The notes under the pieces: generated by a model
What the model was told of the DNA's origin: nothing
Database searches by the model: none
Seen by the model: the letters and a program-made list of their open reading frames with translations, nothing else
Assembly (NCBI RefSeq): GCF_001632365.1
Contig: NW_024468516.1
Coordinates: 1-64,000 of the forward strand
DNA: 64,000 nt
Direction of reading: 5' to 3'
DNA from: Laetiporus sulphureus 93-53
Taxonomy: Eukaryota; Basidiomycota; Agaricomycetes; Polyporales; Laetiporaceae
Part shown: positions 50,932-63,800 of the stretch, in pieces
How the letters are laid out: every line of letters begins with the position of its first letter
Position numbering within the stretch: the stretch's first letter is position 1
Position numbers and translations under genes: made by a program

Positions 50932-53900
50932 TCACCTTGTTGAGTTGAAGAACCACGACGCCCGCTTGGCTTAATGCAAAATATTAAGTGAGTACTATTC
51001 CACACACAAATACGAGTTTGCTTACATCCGGTTCTGATTGAGGCAAATAACAAACGTCATTTCAAAACAACGCCACCCGTCAAGCAAAACTTATGCACGT
51101 ACCCTGACTCTTCGTTCTGTAGCCTTGTTACCGGGTTTGCGGCGCTCGACCCTATTGACGGGCTGGTGGCCGCAGAAGCTGCGCTCGCGGCTGCAACTCC
51201 TCCTCCCCGCAACGGCTTGGCAATGCGGCCAAAGCTGAGAGGCGACGAAGAAGCGACCTTTTGAGCTAGAATGGGCTGTCATTGAGTACGGCATGACAGT
51301 GGGAGCAATAATGACGTGTCCGATCATACCGCGTGCTTGATCAAGGCGCTCCTTGACCACCTGCAGTTGGGCCTCGAACTTCTGGTTCTGCGTTGCCAGT
51401 CGGCGATCGGCGTCTCGCAGCAAAGCCTCGAGATTCTGTATCCGCTCGTTCCGCGCGAGCAATTTCCGCTCCGCGATGCCGGCTTCCTTCTTCAAGGCAG
51501 AATTCTGGTCAACTAACTGAACCGGAAGCATTAGTGTCGAGGAAGATTCCATGCAGCATGAAACGTTCCCGACTAACCTGCTTCTGGACAACAGTCAGTT
51601 GCTCTAGATTCCGTTCTAAGAAAGCCATCTTCTTCTGCTGCGCTTTGCTGTTGCTGTTACGGATGACATTGTTGTACTGCTCCTTGATCTCATCCAGCTG
51701 GATCTCCAACTCAACCACCTGAATATCGCATTGAAGTAGGTCAGAGGTTTCACTAGAATATGAGCCGTATAGTACCTTCTCGCAGCGGTTCTGGAGATCT
51801 CGCATGAGGGACTTCTTGACTCCATCAAATTCTGCAAGTTGCACGCTGATGGCTTTCCGTGTCCTCTCGAGATCTTGGGCGCTCTCAGCAAGGTTCTTAC
51901 CACCTTCGATGCCGGCTGAGGTCACAGCGAATGCGCGCTGCAAAAGTTCAGTAAGCGTGAATGACCGCGTGAGGCGACAAAAAGTAAATGCCTTAAGTTC
52001 ATCGTTGACGCTCTTCAAACTATCGATGGTGGCATTGAGGGTGCGGACTTCGCTGATGCGAATCTCCAGCTGTTGCTTCAGATCCTGTACCTCGCTCAAA
52101 TGCGCGTCACGTTTCGCCGCGTATTGCGCCTCCAGCTTGTTCTGCATGAACGAGTCAATGCCGCCGACTGTGCGCAGAAGCACTGAGGGAAACATACCTT
52201 GAGCTCGGCCATCGATTCGGCAACGTCGACATTGCTGACCTCCTCATCGCGGATCGTCTTCTCTGTTGAGATGAAAACGCATTATAAACGTTTGAATCCT
52301 GAACCATTGATGACGTACCCAGTAACTCTTCGTACTCCGTCTCAAGCGCAGAGATACGAGCCTCCAATTCATCTCGTCTGCGCGAATTCATCTCGTTCTC
52401 CTCCTGGCTCTGCCTCAAGCGGTCAACAGTCTCTCGGATGAGGTTCTGCCCGTCGACCAGCTGCCGACGAAGCGTGACAACATCTTCTTGAGAGAGGGTC
52501 GACACAGCAGCATCAGAATCAATGGCATCCAGCTTGGCGAGGAGCTGGCGCAGCTGTTCGTCCTTCTCCGAGAAAGTACCTTGCTGTAATATGTTTATAA
52601 TCAGACGGAAGGATGCGGGAATGTTGTTGTCCACGCACCGCATCGAACTTAGCCATCATCAAGGCCATCTTCTCCTGTTTGCGCTTCTCTTTATCTTCGG
52701 CGGACGCATCCTTCTGAGCAGCCTTGAGCTCCAGAATGGTCTTCTTCAGCTCCTCCAGTTCTGTCTTCGCATCTTGGTTCTGTTCCTTCAAAATGTCGAT
52801 GGTGATAACACTCTCCTTGTTATCATAGTCCAGGCGCTCTACTTGCAGACGAAGCTCGTTGAGTTGGCCAGACATCGTCTTGTTCTCCTATTGCACAATG
52901 CATATGTCAAGAATGCGTATAATCCAAACACTGTCGAGTCTCGCACCTTCGATAACGACGCCTCCTGCTCCTTCAAGAATGCCAACTCTTCCCGGAGTTC
53001 GCTAACAAGCTTCTGCGCAGCATTGAGAGCAGACTCTTTCTCCGCTAACTGGTCACTGAGCTCATTCTCGCGCTTGAGGAATTCTTCACGCTCGTCCTTG
53101 TCGAGTCCGACTACAGTGGGGGTCTGTGGGCGACTGTCACCATCGCTGCGCAAGCCCTCCAATGCAGGATTGACAGGCGTCATGCTACGTGTCGAGGATG
53201 GTGTCGGTGATGCGGGCGATCTCTTGGGCGCTGCCGTAGAAGAAGCTGCCTTCTCAGCAGTCACCCAGTCCGCTTGGTCGACCTGACCACCCGTGCGCCA
53301 GATTGCCAGCTCCGCTTCGAGAGCAGCAATGTACTTCTGATATGAAGTGTTGGCTGCTTGAGCCTTGGTGAGCAGTCCCTTGAGCTCCAAGGGAGAAAGC
53401 TCCGCATTGACACGCGCGGTGTTCTTAATCGATTTAGCACGGATACCAAAGCGGAGGGTGGAAAGCGTCTCAGCCTCGTTGTAAGAAGACGGAGAGCAAT
53501 TGATGATAAGAGTCGTCCTCGAGTTACCTCCGAGTGACTCTTGCAGGATTCGGGTGAGCTTTGAATCCCGGTAAGGCACATGCTTGGCCTACATTGCTGG
53601 CTTGTTAGAGATATTGATGGTGCACGATGTGAGCATACGCTGACCTTGCCATCAGTAAGGGCGTTGATGACCATTCCAAGGGCGGATAAGGACTTGTTGA
53701 TCTTCTTCGCCTCCTCTAGTGTTTGGCCTGACGCACCGGTCTTCCCCACTTTCTCGGAACCGGCCAAGTCGACAAGATATAAATTACCAGTCTTCTGTGC
53801 GCCGGTCTCTGTATTGCGCTGCTGGATAGTGATGAGGAAGATGGAGTGAGAGCGTGAACTCTCAGCGTTCATGTCTCATCATCTGATCAGGCCAGTGACA

Positions 53901-54884
53901 GTCGAGACAGTATCGCAAACACTCACTTGTTGATGACACAACTCGTGTGTTACCTCCTTGTCGCATAATTTCGTATACCTCGCGGGCACTACTAACGTAG
54001 TAGTCGGAAAGGTTCTTGACGTAGACTCCCTTCGATTTCTCTTCATGTACTTGAAGATTGTCGTTCTGAGCTGTAGGAAATTTGATATTCAGATAGCTGT
54101 ATGCATCAGAGAAGAGTCTCCGTGCAACACGTACGTGCTAACAGATCTCGGATCCGTTCTAGGTAAATTTCCATGTAAGACACCTTGACAAGATATTCTA
54201 AATGGGCATCCGATTCCACAATAGACTGGAAAATCTGCTCTGTAATGCGAGGGATCAGACCCTTCAGATCGGCTGAATCTATGTCGGCTCCCTGCGATCA
54301 TGCAAGGAGTGTAAGCTTTCCTCGTTGTCGGATGTTTAGGAGGTTCTGCGCACCATCATTGTGAACGTCTTTCCACTACCGGTCTGGCCATACGCGAACA
54401 CCGTCCCATTGTAGCCATCCAAGACATCTGCCAGAATCCAACAGTCAGGCCACTGTACACACACTGTTTTGGTCGGAAGGCCTTTCGCGACTGAGAGCGC
54501 GTGGCACGTCCATGTTGTCGAAACGGGTAGACTCACCCTTTACAATGCTTCAATGGGATGAGCTGGTTTAAAGGACGCGCATATAATGAGGGACTCACTC
54601 GTTGACACCATAATCGAACACTTCATGCTGCTTAGTGCCGGGAGGGAAGACTCTGTCGAATGTGAACCCATCTTTCTCCGGCCCAGAGCTGAGCTGTGCC
54701 GATCGCACATGGACCGTCTGTAGGTTGTCACTGAATGATACGACAACTTCACCTCCTTCGCGCTGCTCGATCGCGTTCGGTGGGCGAAACCTGACAATCA
54801 CGCCATGGATCAATCCAAGCATTCGGTAGTACAACGGACATTGGGAGTGTACCGGCAGACAACTTTGATGTTCGTGGAAGCCAT
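50932..54884 (-). CDS. kin1: Kinesin-1 heavy chain
   Basis: Plus-end-directed microtubule motor for long-range organelle and vesicle transport in hyphae. Minus-strand exons: 54853-54884, 54599-54790, 54537-54547, 54354-54427, 54135-54291, 53927-54070, 53645-53874, 52947-53588, 52639-52887, 52319-52583, 52198-52262, 51992-52141, 51776-51937, 51578-51718, 51330-51516, 51103-51265, 51026-51033, 50932-50969, for 969 residues. The N-terminal motor has the P-loop GQTGSGKT (92-99), switch [12 protein letters not shown] and switch [16 protein letters not shown] neck and several coiled coils reach about residue 900, and the end [11 protein letters not shown] is the fungal kinesin-1 tail. Two micro-exons of 11 and 8 nt are needed to keep frame. 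The intron at 51938-51991 starts GC; it is a frame-neutral 54 nt, so read-through would add 18 residues. Confidence 0.93.
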
Positions 54885-55330
54885 TACAATCCTCCGCTGT
54901 CAGAGAGTGAACGAACGGAAGGTGACCTAGTGTTGACGATGTCGCCTAAAGTGTATGCCAGAGGTATATGGGACACGCTGGCAAGGCGTTCCCTCCAGTA
55001 GATAGAGATCCTAATGACAGAGAGACCGGGCAAAGTAGTGCAGGGCGAGAATACTCCCTAACGTGTACACGAGTGCTCGCGAGGACTCGGCCGCTTGTTT
55101 ACGGCTGTTGTCAACGCGTACAGCGCGTCGCGCACTAGCGGATGCATACTTAAAGATCGAGTTTCGAAGGGTGCAAGTTGTTTTACAACGTTGTGCACAG
55201 CTGGTGATGTACCTCAGGTTTTGCAGGAAAGAAGTATGTGATATGGTGATACAGTGGAATATACGGAGTGTACACGGGAAAAGAGAAACGATACAAGATG
55301 CATTCGTAATATGGCCACAAAGACGCAGTC
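54885..55330. promoter_or_regulatory. Upstream region of kinesin-1
   Basis: 446 bp between two minus-strand genes. No gene is seen; it contains the kinesin-1 promoter and the elf1 3' flank. Confidence 0.45.
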
Positions 55331-55770
55331 CTACTCGTTGTCACTGCCAAGCGACGCAGGCGGCGCAGGTCGACTTGACGTTGCACTCGGTCGACGGCCC
55401 GATACGGCCTCTTTCTCCGCAGCGTCGGCCGCGTCGATCCACTCAGAGTAGATGTCGATGGGCTCAGTGAGATCTGTGTGGCAACGGTTGACATGAGCAC
55501 AGTATGATGTAGCAAGGATAGTCGACGCACGGTTGACTTTACTCTGATACCGCTGGTCGCATACTTTACAGAATAGCTGTGCAATACCCTCTTTACGATC
55601 GAGCCTCACAGAAACAGACTTATCATGGTGGCAGAAAAGGCATGTAAAGGAGGTTTCTGCGACAAAAATAGGTGAGAGTCGGGCAACCCACGGTTGAACA
55701 ATACCATACCTAGAGGTTCTCTCTTGCGTGGACCTTGCGGTTTCCGGGATGATTTCTTGCGCTTGCCCAT
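55331..55770 (-). CDS. elf1: Transcription elongation factor Elf1
   Basis: Small zinc-ribbon factor that travels with RNA polymerase II through nucleosomes. Minus-strand exons: 55710-55770, 55531-55656, 55331-55473, for 109 residues. The basic start MGKRKKSSRKPQGPRKR is typical. The zinc ligands are the pairs CLFC (26-29) and CKVC (50-53), followed by LTEPIDIYSEWIDAADAAEK. Intron 2 is 57 nt, a multiple of three without stops; if retained it would insert 19 residues after KVN, which conserved Elf1 proteins lack, so splicing is the preferred model. The C-terminus is Ala/Ser/Pro-rich. It shares a 173-bp promoter with kinesin-5. Confidence 0.93.
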
Positions 55771-55943
55771 GGTGAAAGATGAGGGAGCAAGTTCAAGTTA
55801 CTGGCAAGCCTATTAAGTGAGCTGTGCCGCCGATGGCAGTACGCTCCCACGATGTCTCGCTCACGTGAGCAGACACGCGTAGCCGAGCGCGTCGTGTTGA
55901 ATTTGTGTCCTTCCGCTTTCGCCATCATCACCCGCCATCCAGC
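55771..55943. promoter_or_regulatory. Bidirectional promoter of elf1 and kinesin-5
   Basis: 173 bp contain a palindromic E-box CACGTG (55862-55867) and ACGCGT (55875-55880), 7 bp apart. Cell-cycle control through an MCB-type site would suit a mitotic kinesin; this is inference. Confidence 0.5.
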
Positions 55944-58900
55944 ATGGCCTCTCGCCGCCCCCCCACCACGCGCTCCCGAAGCAGCGCCGCGCAGACATCT
56001 ATGTCTGCACCGACAGCGAGCAGCAGCCGGCACCGCTCAATCATTGCCAAGCCAAATCCTTCCCAACGCTCCCGCCTGAACACCCCGATGGAGGACTCAC
56101 CTGCACCGACACCCGCCCTAAACGCAGCGAAAACAGTTTCACACACTGGATTAAAGGATGACACCGAGACCAACATCCAAGTAATCATACGCTGCAGGCG
56201 GCGGTCCGATCGTGAACAACATGAGAATTCTCCCATCATCGTCACTACTGATGCTGCCAAACCGCGTGAAATTACCATCGAGAGCGCCATACCATCGACC
56301 GCCTTAGGTCTTGCTACGCTGCCACCGACAAAGAAATACGGCTTCGACCTCGTGTTTGGTCCCGAGGCTGATCAGGCGACGGTTTACCAGGAAGTTGTGC
56401 GCCCGATGTTGGACGAGGTGATCAAAGGTTACAACTGTACACTATTTGCCTATGGGCAAACTGGTACTGGGAAGACGTGGGTGATGCGCTGGATGTCTTG
56501 TGTTGTGTCGAGTCTGATTGTTTCTCAGATATACCATGCAAGGCGAGCTGGGAATGACTGTAATGGGAAACCCGTCGCCACATGCCGGCATGATTCCTCG
56601 TGTCCTCTTCAGCCTATTTCACCAGCTTGAATCGTCTGCGGCTGACTATACCGTAAAGGTATCTTTCGTTGAGCTCTACAATGAAGAGCTGCGCGATTTG
56701 CTGGCACCTGAACTGGCATCACCCATGGGATCCATACAGCCCATGGGACTTGGTGTGCCGAAGGAGAATGCCGGACAGGGAAACCTGAAGATCTTCGACG
56801 ACTCTACTAAGAAAGGAGTGCTCATCCAGGGACTCGAGGAATTCTCTGTTAAAGACGCGACCGATGCACTGGCATTGCTCGACAAAGGCAGCCAACGCAG
56901 GCAGATTGCCGCCACCAAGTTCAATGATCACTCCAGCCGTTCACATTCCGTCTTCTCCATCACCGTGCATTCGAAGGAGAAGTCTTCAATGGGTGATGAC
57001 TTGTTGAGGGTTGGCAAGATGAATTTGGTCGATCTGGCGGGCTCCGAGAACATCGGACGTTCCGGCGCGGAGAACAAACGAGCGCGCGAGGCAGGACTGA
57101 TCAACCAGAGCCTCCTGACGTTGGGCAGAGTGATTAATGCCCTTGTCGACAAATCACCTCATGTGCCTTATCGGTGAGACTGCTTTCTTCTAGGATTGAT
57201 ATCGTTCTGAACCAAGTTCTACGCCAGGGAATCGAAGCTCACGCGCCTTCTACAAGATTCATTGGGCGGCAGAACGAAGACATGCATTATCGCTACCATC
57301 TCGCCAGCGCGGTCGAATATGGAGGAGACCCTGTCGACTCTAGACTACGCCATGCGAGCGAAGTCTATCCAGAACCGACCGGAAATCAACCAGCGCCTGA
57401 CGCGCAATTCGCTCCTCAAGGAGTATGTGGCGGTGATTGATCGTCTGAAAGCGGACCTTCTTGCCGCACGAGAGAAGAATGGCATCTACTTCACTCAAGA
57501 TTCGTACGATGAGATGGCGATGGAAAAAGAGCTGAAGGAGACAAATCTCCAGGAGGCGCGAAAGGAGGTGGAGATCGTAGCAAACCAGCTCAGAAACGTC
57601 CGCGAAGAGTTTGAACAGAGCATCGCCCTACTGGCGACGCGGGACAATGAGTTGAAGCAGATACGAGGGAAGTTGACGGAAAAGGAAGGGGAGCTGGAGG
57701 CCAAGGAGACGCAACTGATGGCTGTGAAGGATGCACTGGAAGATGAAGTTTTCGTGCGGGAAGCTTACCAGGACGCTGAAGGGAGGCTAGATGGTGTGGC
57801 TACCGGTTTGAAGAAGGTTACATATGAAAGTCTGGGCGATCTCGGGCGGTTGCACAGCAAGCTGGGTGAGCTTCACGCCCTCTTCACAGTGTCTCTGCTC
57901 ATTATGCCTGTACAGAACGGAAGACAGCGGTCTTTAATTCCAATGTTAACACCGTGGCTACAAGCAGCAGTGTCCTCTCGACAGAGACGGAAGCGTTGTC
58001 GTCCAAACTGAACACATTCATCAAGACGTCAAACGAACACGTGCAGAAGATACGGACTGAGGCGGAGGAATTCCAAGCCAAGGAGTGTAAGGCGCTGAAT
58101 ACAATCTCACAGCGCATCTCTCAGCAGCTCGAGAAGATCCGTGACGCCATCCAGACTATTCATGCCCACGAAGAGGAATCTGACAAAGCTGTGAACGCCA
58201 TCCAGGATGCGGTACAAGAGACCCAAGACAGCATCGCTAAGGGCTTCACTACATGGACAGGGCAGTTACAAATTCACTGCGAGAAGACCTGCCGGGAGGC
58301 AGAAAGCACTTGTTTGACCAACTGTGCTAACGTAGGTACTTTTCTGCGTGTTGCCTGGTCTAGCTCATGCTGTGGTACTTAGGTGGAGACGGCGTTCAGG
58401 TCATTGGGAGACTTCGCCGAGACTATTCTGCAGGAGGCACAGAAATATATCGCGAAGGAGCTTGAAGTACTGCAGGAAGCGAAGGATCAAGCGGAGGCCA
58501 CAACCAACGCAGAGATCCAGCGCCTGCAGGAGCAGAATGCCATGCTGCAGCACCTGGTCGAGTCTGAGAAGCAGAGATCGGAAGGCGCGAAGGACGAACT
58601 TATCAAGCGTATCTCGAGCCTTCTAGCAGACTTCACTGGAGGACGTGACCGTAGCCTGAGGGATACGTTGACCACGCTGACGAAGAGCAATGAAACGGCG
58701 GAAGGAGAGTTGAAGCAAGCAGCGCAGGAACAAGGGCAGCAGCTTGAGAAGGCGACGGCCCGCGGCCAGAAATGGAACATTGATTTGAAGAAACGAGGTA
58801 GAGAAGCCAAGAGGACCAGGGATGGCGGGTTCAAGGTACGTGTCTGACTAAATGAAGTCATTATTGTCGTGCCTGATGGGTATTCATAGGCCCTAGAAGA

Positions 58901-59817
58901 AACACGGACGGCCATTCGCAACAGCACCTCCAACGTCCAAGCTGCCACCGTCAGCTCTGCTTCATCCTTCGTCGCTGAGCTGCAGCTGCACACTCAGAGG
59001 TTCAGCATGACGTGCAATGATGGTTAGTGTTCTGTATTATTTTTTAATGGTATGTTCTTACGCTCACCGACGAATCCGACATGCAGAGCTCGAGAACGCG
59101 TCTCATGCAAAGCGGGCGCGGATCGAGAACACGGACAACATGGCGACAGAGGCCGAGTCTGGCTACCAATACGTATGTCACAACATCGCGTCGACGTCGA
59201 AGCACGTCGATGCTACGTTCACGCGCATCATATCCGAATCGTCGAGCTTGTCTTCGGCAAGCAAGGCATTCAGTCATGCTGCTACGGGCCATATCGCCGA
59301 GTTGAGCCAGACGACACAGAAGCTGACGGAAGATGGTATGCGGGAAGACAGACCCACGACTACGACGCCCCGGAAACGCAGCTGGGATTACGTCGATAAG
59401 TGGCAACTGACGAAGAATAGGGAAGCACTTCTGAAGGAGCGGAAAGCTCGCGGCTATGTCTCACCTGTAAGGCTGGAGGCTGCCATGGAAGAGCATATCT
59501 CGCCTCCAGAACAAGACAATGCGGCCACGGTGGATGAAATGCTGGTGGACGAGGTAGCAGTGGACGATGAGCCTGAAAAGATGGGAGAGGAGGAGGAGGA
59601 GGAGAACCTACCGCTTTCCGATCCACCGCCGTCTCTGAAGTCCATGTCTTCCTCGACGTCATCGGCATCTTCAGTACCCACTCCACCGCCTGCTGTTGCG
59701 ACCAAGAGAGCCCCGAACAGGCTGACGCGTAAGTCGGCGATTCCGGCGATGGGGAAATTGACCGAACGACCGGCCAACTTGATACAACTGTCGAGAACGA
59801 AGAGATTTCAGCGGTGA
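55944..59817 (+). CDS. cut7: Kinesin-5 (BimC/Cut7/Eg5 family)
   Basis: Homotetrameric mitotic motor that slides antiparallel microtubules for spindle-pole separation. Exons: 55944-56476, 56529-57173, 57228-57865, 57916-58331, 58383-58835, 58890-59022, 59087-59817, for 1182 residues. A basic disordered head is followed by the motor: P-loop GQTGTGKT (171-178), switch [14 protein letters not shown], switch [39 protein letters not shown], then NRPEINQ at the neck. A long coiled-coil stalk follows. The C-terminal BimC box [16 protein letters not shown] carries the Cdk1 site T-P at about residue 1033. The acidic EEEEEN tract and a Pro/Ser tail close the protein. The full length is intact. Confidence 0.95.
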
Positions 59818-60091
59818 TAGCTTGGGGGAGAGTTTTGCCTTGCGTTGGTAGTAAGATTATTTACTTTGTATTTTCAGTGGATATTGGACTGCGATACCTG
59901 TAGTAATACTACTTGCATAGTCTGAATGTTGTAGCTTGGATGCACGGCGTGTGCATCAACCTCGCGCCACAACCGCGTTACCAGACCCCGGATAGCCTCA
60001 TGGCGTGGCGTGAGACTGCGGGGTACAGCGGCAACATCCTCTCGGGCGGTGTCTACTTCAACCAAACACCATCCTATACCATCATCAGCCA
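59818..60091. promoter_or_regulatory. Intergenic, vps55 promoter
   Basis: 274 bp between tandem genes; only short frames. Confidence 0.45.
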
Positions 60092-60651
60092 TGGCCCACG
60101 CAGGAATCAAGAGTATGTCTTTTCTCCACACGACTGAACTTGGACACTTAGTGACATTCCATGCGCAAGCGGTCATTCTCCTGTCGTTTGTACTTGCCGT
60201 CGGGTTCCTGCTCATCATTCTGTCTTGTGCTCTGTGGTCGAATTGGCTCCCTCTCCTTGTCGGTGAGCACAACCATCGCTTCTGCTGGTGGGCTTCTGCT
60301 AAAGAGATACTGCAGCGTTGACGTTTGTGCTTGCGCCTCTACCGAACGCACTGTCCGCAAGTTGTGGGGGTGACGAGTTCACCGCCGACTACGATGGGCC
60401 AGGGCGCGGAGATCTCGCTCGGTTCATTACTGCGACAATTGTAGTCACCGGGTTCGCATTTCCTCTGGTGCTGGCGCACTCCGAGGTGATCTACCCTGGA
60501 GCATGTGCAATGTCCATCGTCGGTGGAGCGTGAGTGTATCCCCCTTTCTGAGTCTCGAGCTCTTATTTATGGCCCTCTCAGTTTGGTGTACGGAACAATT
60601 CTGGCGTACAGTGCTACATTCAGGCAGGACGATTCTTCTGAGTTCGATTAA
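60092..60651 (+). CDS. vps55: Vacuolar protein sorting protein Vps55
   Basis: Small late-endosomal membrane protein (with Vps68) in traffic from endosome to vacuole; related to human LEPROT. Exons: 60092-60113, 60170-60262, 60316-60529, 60582-60651, for 132 residues. Four hydrophobic spans: VILLSFVLAVGFLLIILSC, WLPLLVALTFVLAPLPNAL, FITATIVVTGFAFPLVLA and ACAMSIVGGALVYGTILAY. The motifs LAPLPNAL and GFAFPLVLAHS are family hallmarks. Exon 1 is 22 nt. It ends 189 bp from the convergent trs120 gene. Confidence 0.94.
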
Positions 60652-60840
60652 GTGTATCATTGGGACAAGCCCCTACTGCTGTATGTCAACTATATCCTAT
60701 CGAGTCCTATCAGCCAAATGTCTTTGCTATACATCCTGTCGTGCATAATCGGGCGTGCTTTACCCAGTGGCATCCACAGGGTTCGTCCAGCTTGTATGCA
60801 AAGTCTGAGGATACCAGAGCAGTCTTCAATAGTCGATATG

Positions 60841-63800
60841 CTATGTGAAGTCATCCTCGACAACCGCAGTCAACTGCCCCCGACCAACAGGGCCTGCACT
60901 TGCAGGCTGGCCAAGGGCGAGCACTTCCGCCGAAAGGTTGAAACGCCCCCTGGAAACGAAAGCAACAGGGATCTCGATCTCGTGGGACTCTCCATGTGCT
61001 ACGCGTCCAAGTGGTATGTCCACTAGGACTCCTTGGGAAATGACATACTGCGCAGGCTCCATGGAGAGACTCACCGACAGGATCATGTCAGTGGCTACGT
61101 GGATGGTCAGGCCGTGTTCGTCCGATATTCGGAAGACAGACGTACGGGAAAGGTTTATGACCTTCGTCCGCAAGTAGACGAACCCATTCGGGGGAGGAAG
61201 GTATTTGGATCCTGATGGATCCACGGCAACAGGCTGGAGAGCATCATCTTCATCAAAGCAATGTAGCGACATCTTCACTCTTGCGGTTTCCGTCCGCAGG
61301 ACCTCCAGCATCGGCAATGTTATTCGCTGTTGTCGCAATGAGAGATCGCCCACACGTGTACCGCCGGTCTACGAGATCGTCCAGTATTCAGCTTACAGAC
61401 TGTTGCCGAGTAGAGATAGAGCTTCACCTCTCTCCATCGCCCATGAATGACTTTGAACAGCTCCTCTCGGTACCAGAACAATTCACGTTGCGCCTTCACC
61501 TCTGCTGATGATAGATTGGACTTGGTGACGACGAACTGCCGGTCAGACAATGTCGGTATTGGTTTTGCAATGTCTTCCTCGGATAGATGGATCTTTTTGA
61601 TGGGAATGACCAATCTGTGATGCTCGGTCGCAACGACTACCTCGTAGGGTCATGTGCTCACATACCTTGCAGTTGAACCGGGTGCAACCAGAGTAGTTGT
61701 TGATGCAGTGTCTTCCAACATGGCATGTGAGAACTCTTGATTCAATGCTGCTGAGGTAAATGGCTTACCTGGTTCAGTCCGTACAAATGTGACCTCGAAC
61801 GGCGAACCGTACGTATTCCGGACCTCGACGGAGAAAAGACACCAGTCTTCTACATCGTCCACGTTCAGCAGTGCCTTCCTGACCTTCGTCGCAGAGGACT
61901 CTTCATCAGCCGATTTCGATGCAAACGCAATGATCTCGGAATACGGCAGGATGTCCATCGAATGGCATTCTAGCATCTGATAGACAGTGACGGTGACTGG
62001 GTACGATAGTTGCCGCGTGTGGAAGACGTTTGCAGGCTTTTCAGGTGCAGTATCTCGCCGTGCATATCCATATGAGACATGGATGGCACCATTCACGCTG
62101 AGTGAGAGCAAAGAAATCAAGTTCAGCATGAGATCAAGAAACAAGCACGTACCATCCTACTTTCCCGAAACATTTCACGACTATCGTAGCTTTTTCACCT
62201 GGGTCTACCCTGGCAACATCCCGTGTGCTATCCCATGTGAAGACTGGTCTGTGAATGAGATCATATTCTGTTTCGTAGGTTTCGGACACAGACAGTTCTC
62301 CGTCCGCTAGAGCTTCCTGAGCTGGAGCCATTGTAGAATCATCGAATGATAGTCTGATGAAGTCAACAGATAGCGCGGATACATTCTCAAGCGTAAGCCG
62401 GATGATAGATCTGTGCATAGGCCACATGAACATTAGCATCGAAACTGCACATTGAGCAGCGTGCACGTACGTTTCCCCCTCATACAGCATGACAGCCCCG
62501 TGTGTGAGTGAGGTCCTCTTAATCTGCAGGAGCGGCTGTTCCGGTACCACCTTGCATTCGAGAAAACGCACGGTAGGAGGACCGGAAAATGTCGCAGCGT
62601 TTTGTTTGCTCAATCGTGTATTTGCCCGCTTCCATGGACGCGAATCAAGACCCGTGCGTTTTGATCGACCTGCATCAAACTCTACCGCACTGCGTCTTCG
62701 CAGCCGCCGGTCTTCCTCTTCTTCCGTCGACAGTGGGAGAACATATTCCCGCGGGGCGCCTCCAGGCGCTTGGACCACGCATCCTCGGATCACAAGAGTG
62801 CCAGCCTCGAGTGCTTTGCCCGAGATTGTGATCGGATGGTATGTGTTCGCGGGCACAATCACAGCCATAGCCTCCGATTCTACGCGCACTCCGGATGTGC
62901 TGAAGAATGCAAGTTTATTCTCAGTCTGGGTTCTTGCGTATCAGTGCAAGCGTCGTACCTGAGTGCCACGCTTTCGAGCTGTAGATCAAAGACGAAGGGA
63001 TTGCGCAACGTCACAACCGCCTCGAAGCGTTCATTTTGCACCAGGACACTTTGCACCTGTTAGCAATGGATAGTCAGAACGCATAGCGGAGATGGACAAA
63101 TGGGGGTGACCTGTTCTGACATCAGCTTCCTAGGGTTGTACAAGAACGGGTCCTTTACTCCGACGAAGAGGGGGTTGGTACTGGAAGGTTGCTGTGACTG
63201 TGTTAAGAGGGACATTGGCTTCTCAACTGGCATGCGAATGAGCGGCAGCCTAATTTTCGACAGTCGATAAGCAGAACCGAAACGTCCAAGCTTTGACTCA
63301 CGGTAGGACCTCTATGCTAGTCAAGGGACGTCCTGCCCAATATTCCACCAACCGCCTATCACCTCTGCGGATCGCTGTTGCCATAGCTCGAGTAGCAGTA
63401 TGGTACAAATGGAACTGATCACTCTGGCTCATGACAGGATGCAGCATCTTTAACGACGAAAGTGAGAATTGGGCGACGGACGGATAATCTGTATAATAGA
63501 CTCAGTAGTGTTCGCCAATGTCGACAGCGACAATGCCTACCGGGCAATGCTTCCGCAACGGCTATAGCCTCACGAACGATGCCAATCTGTAGCTCAGGCC
63601 AACCAAATGGATCATCCACCGACTGTTCTTCCTCCTGTTCTGCAATCTCGTCGCTGACATCCTGTTCTTCCACGCCGGGCTGGGAATGTCGGGCAGAGAT
63701 ATCGACGAGCTTGACAGCCTCAAGGTCGACGCCATGCACTCTGCATACATGCTTGACAATTCTGAGCATAGCATCATTCCCTTCGTCCCTCTGGTTCTCC

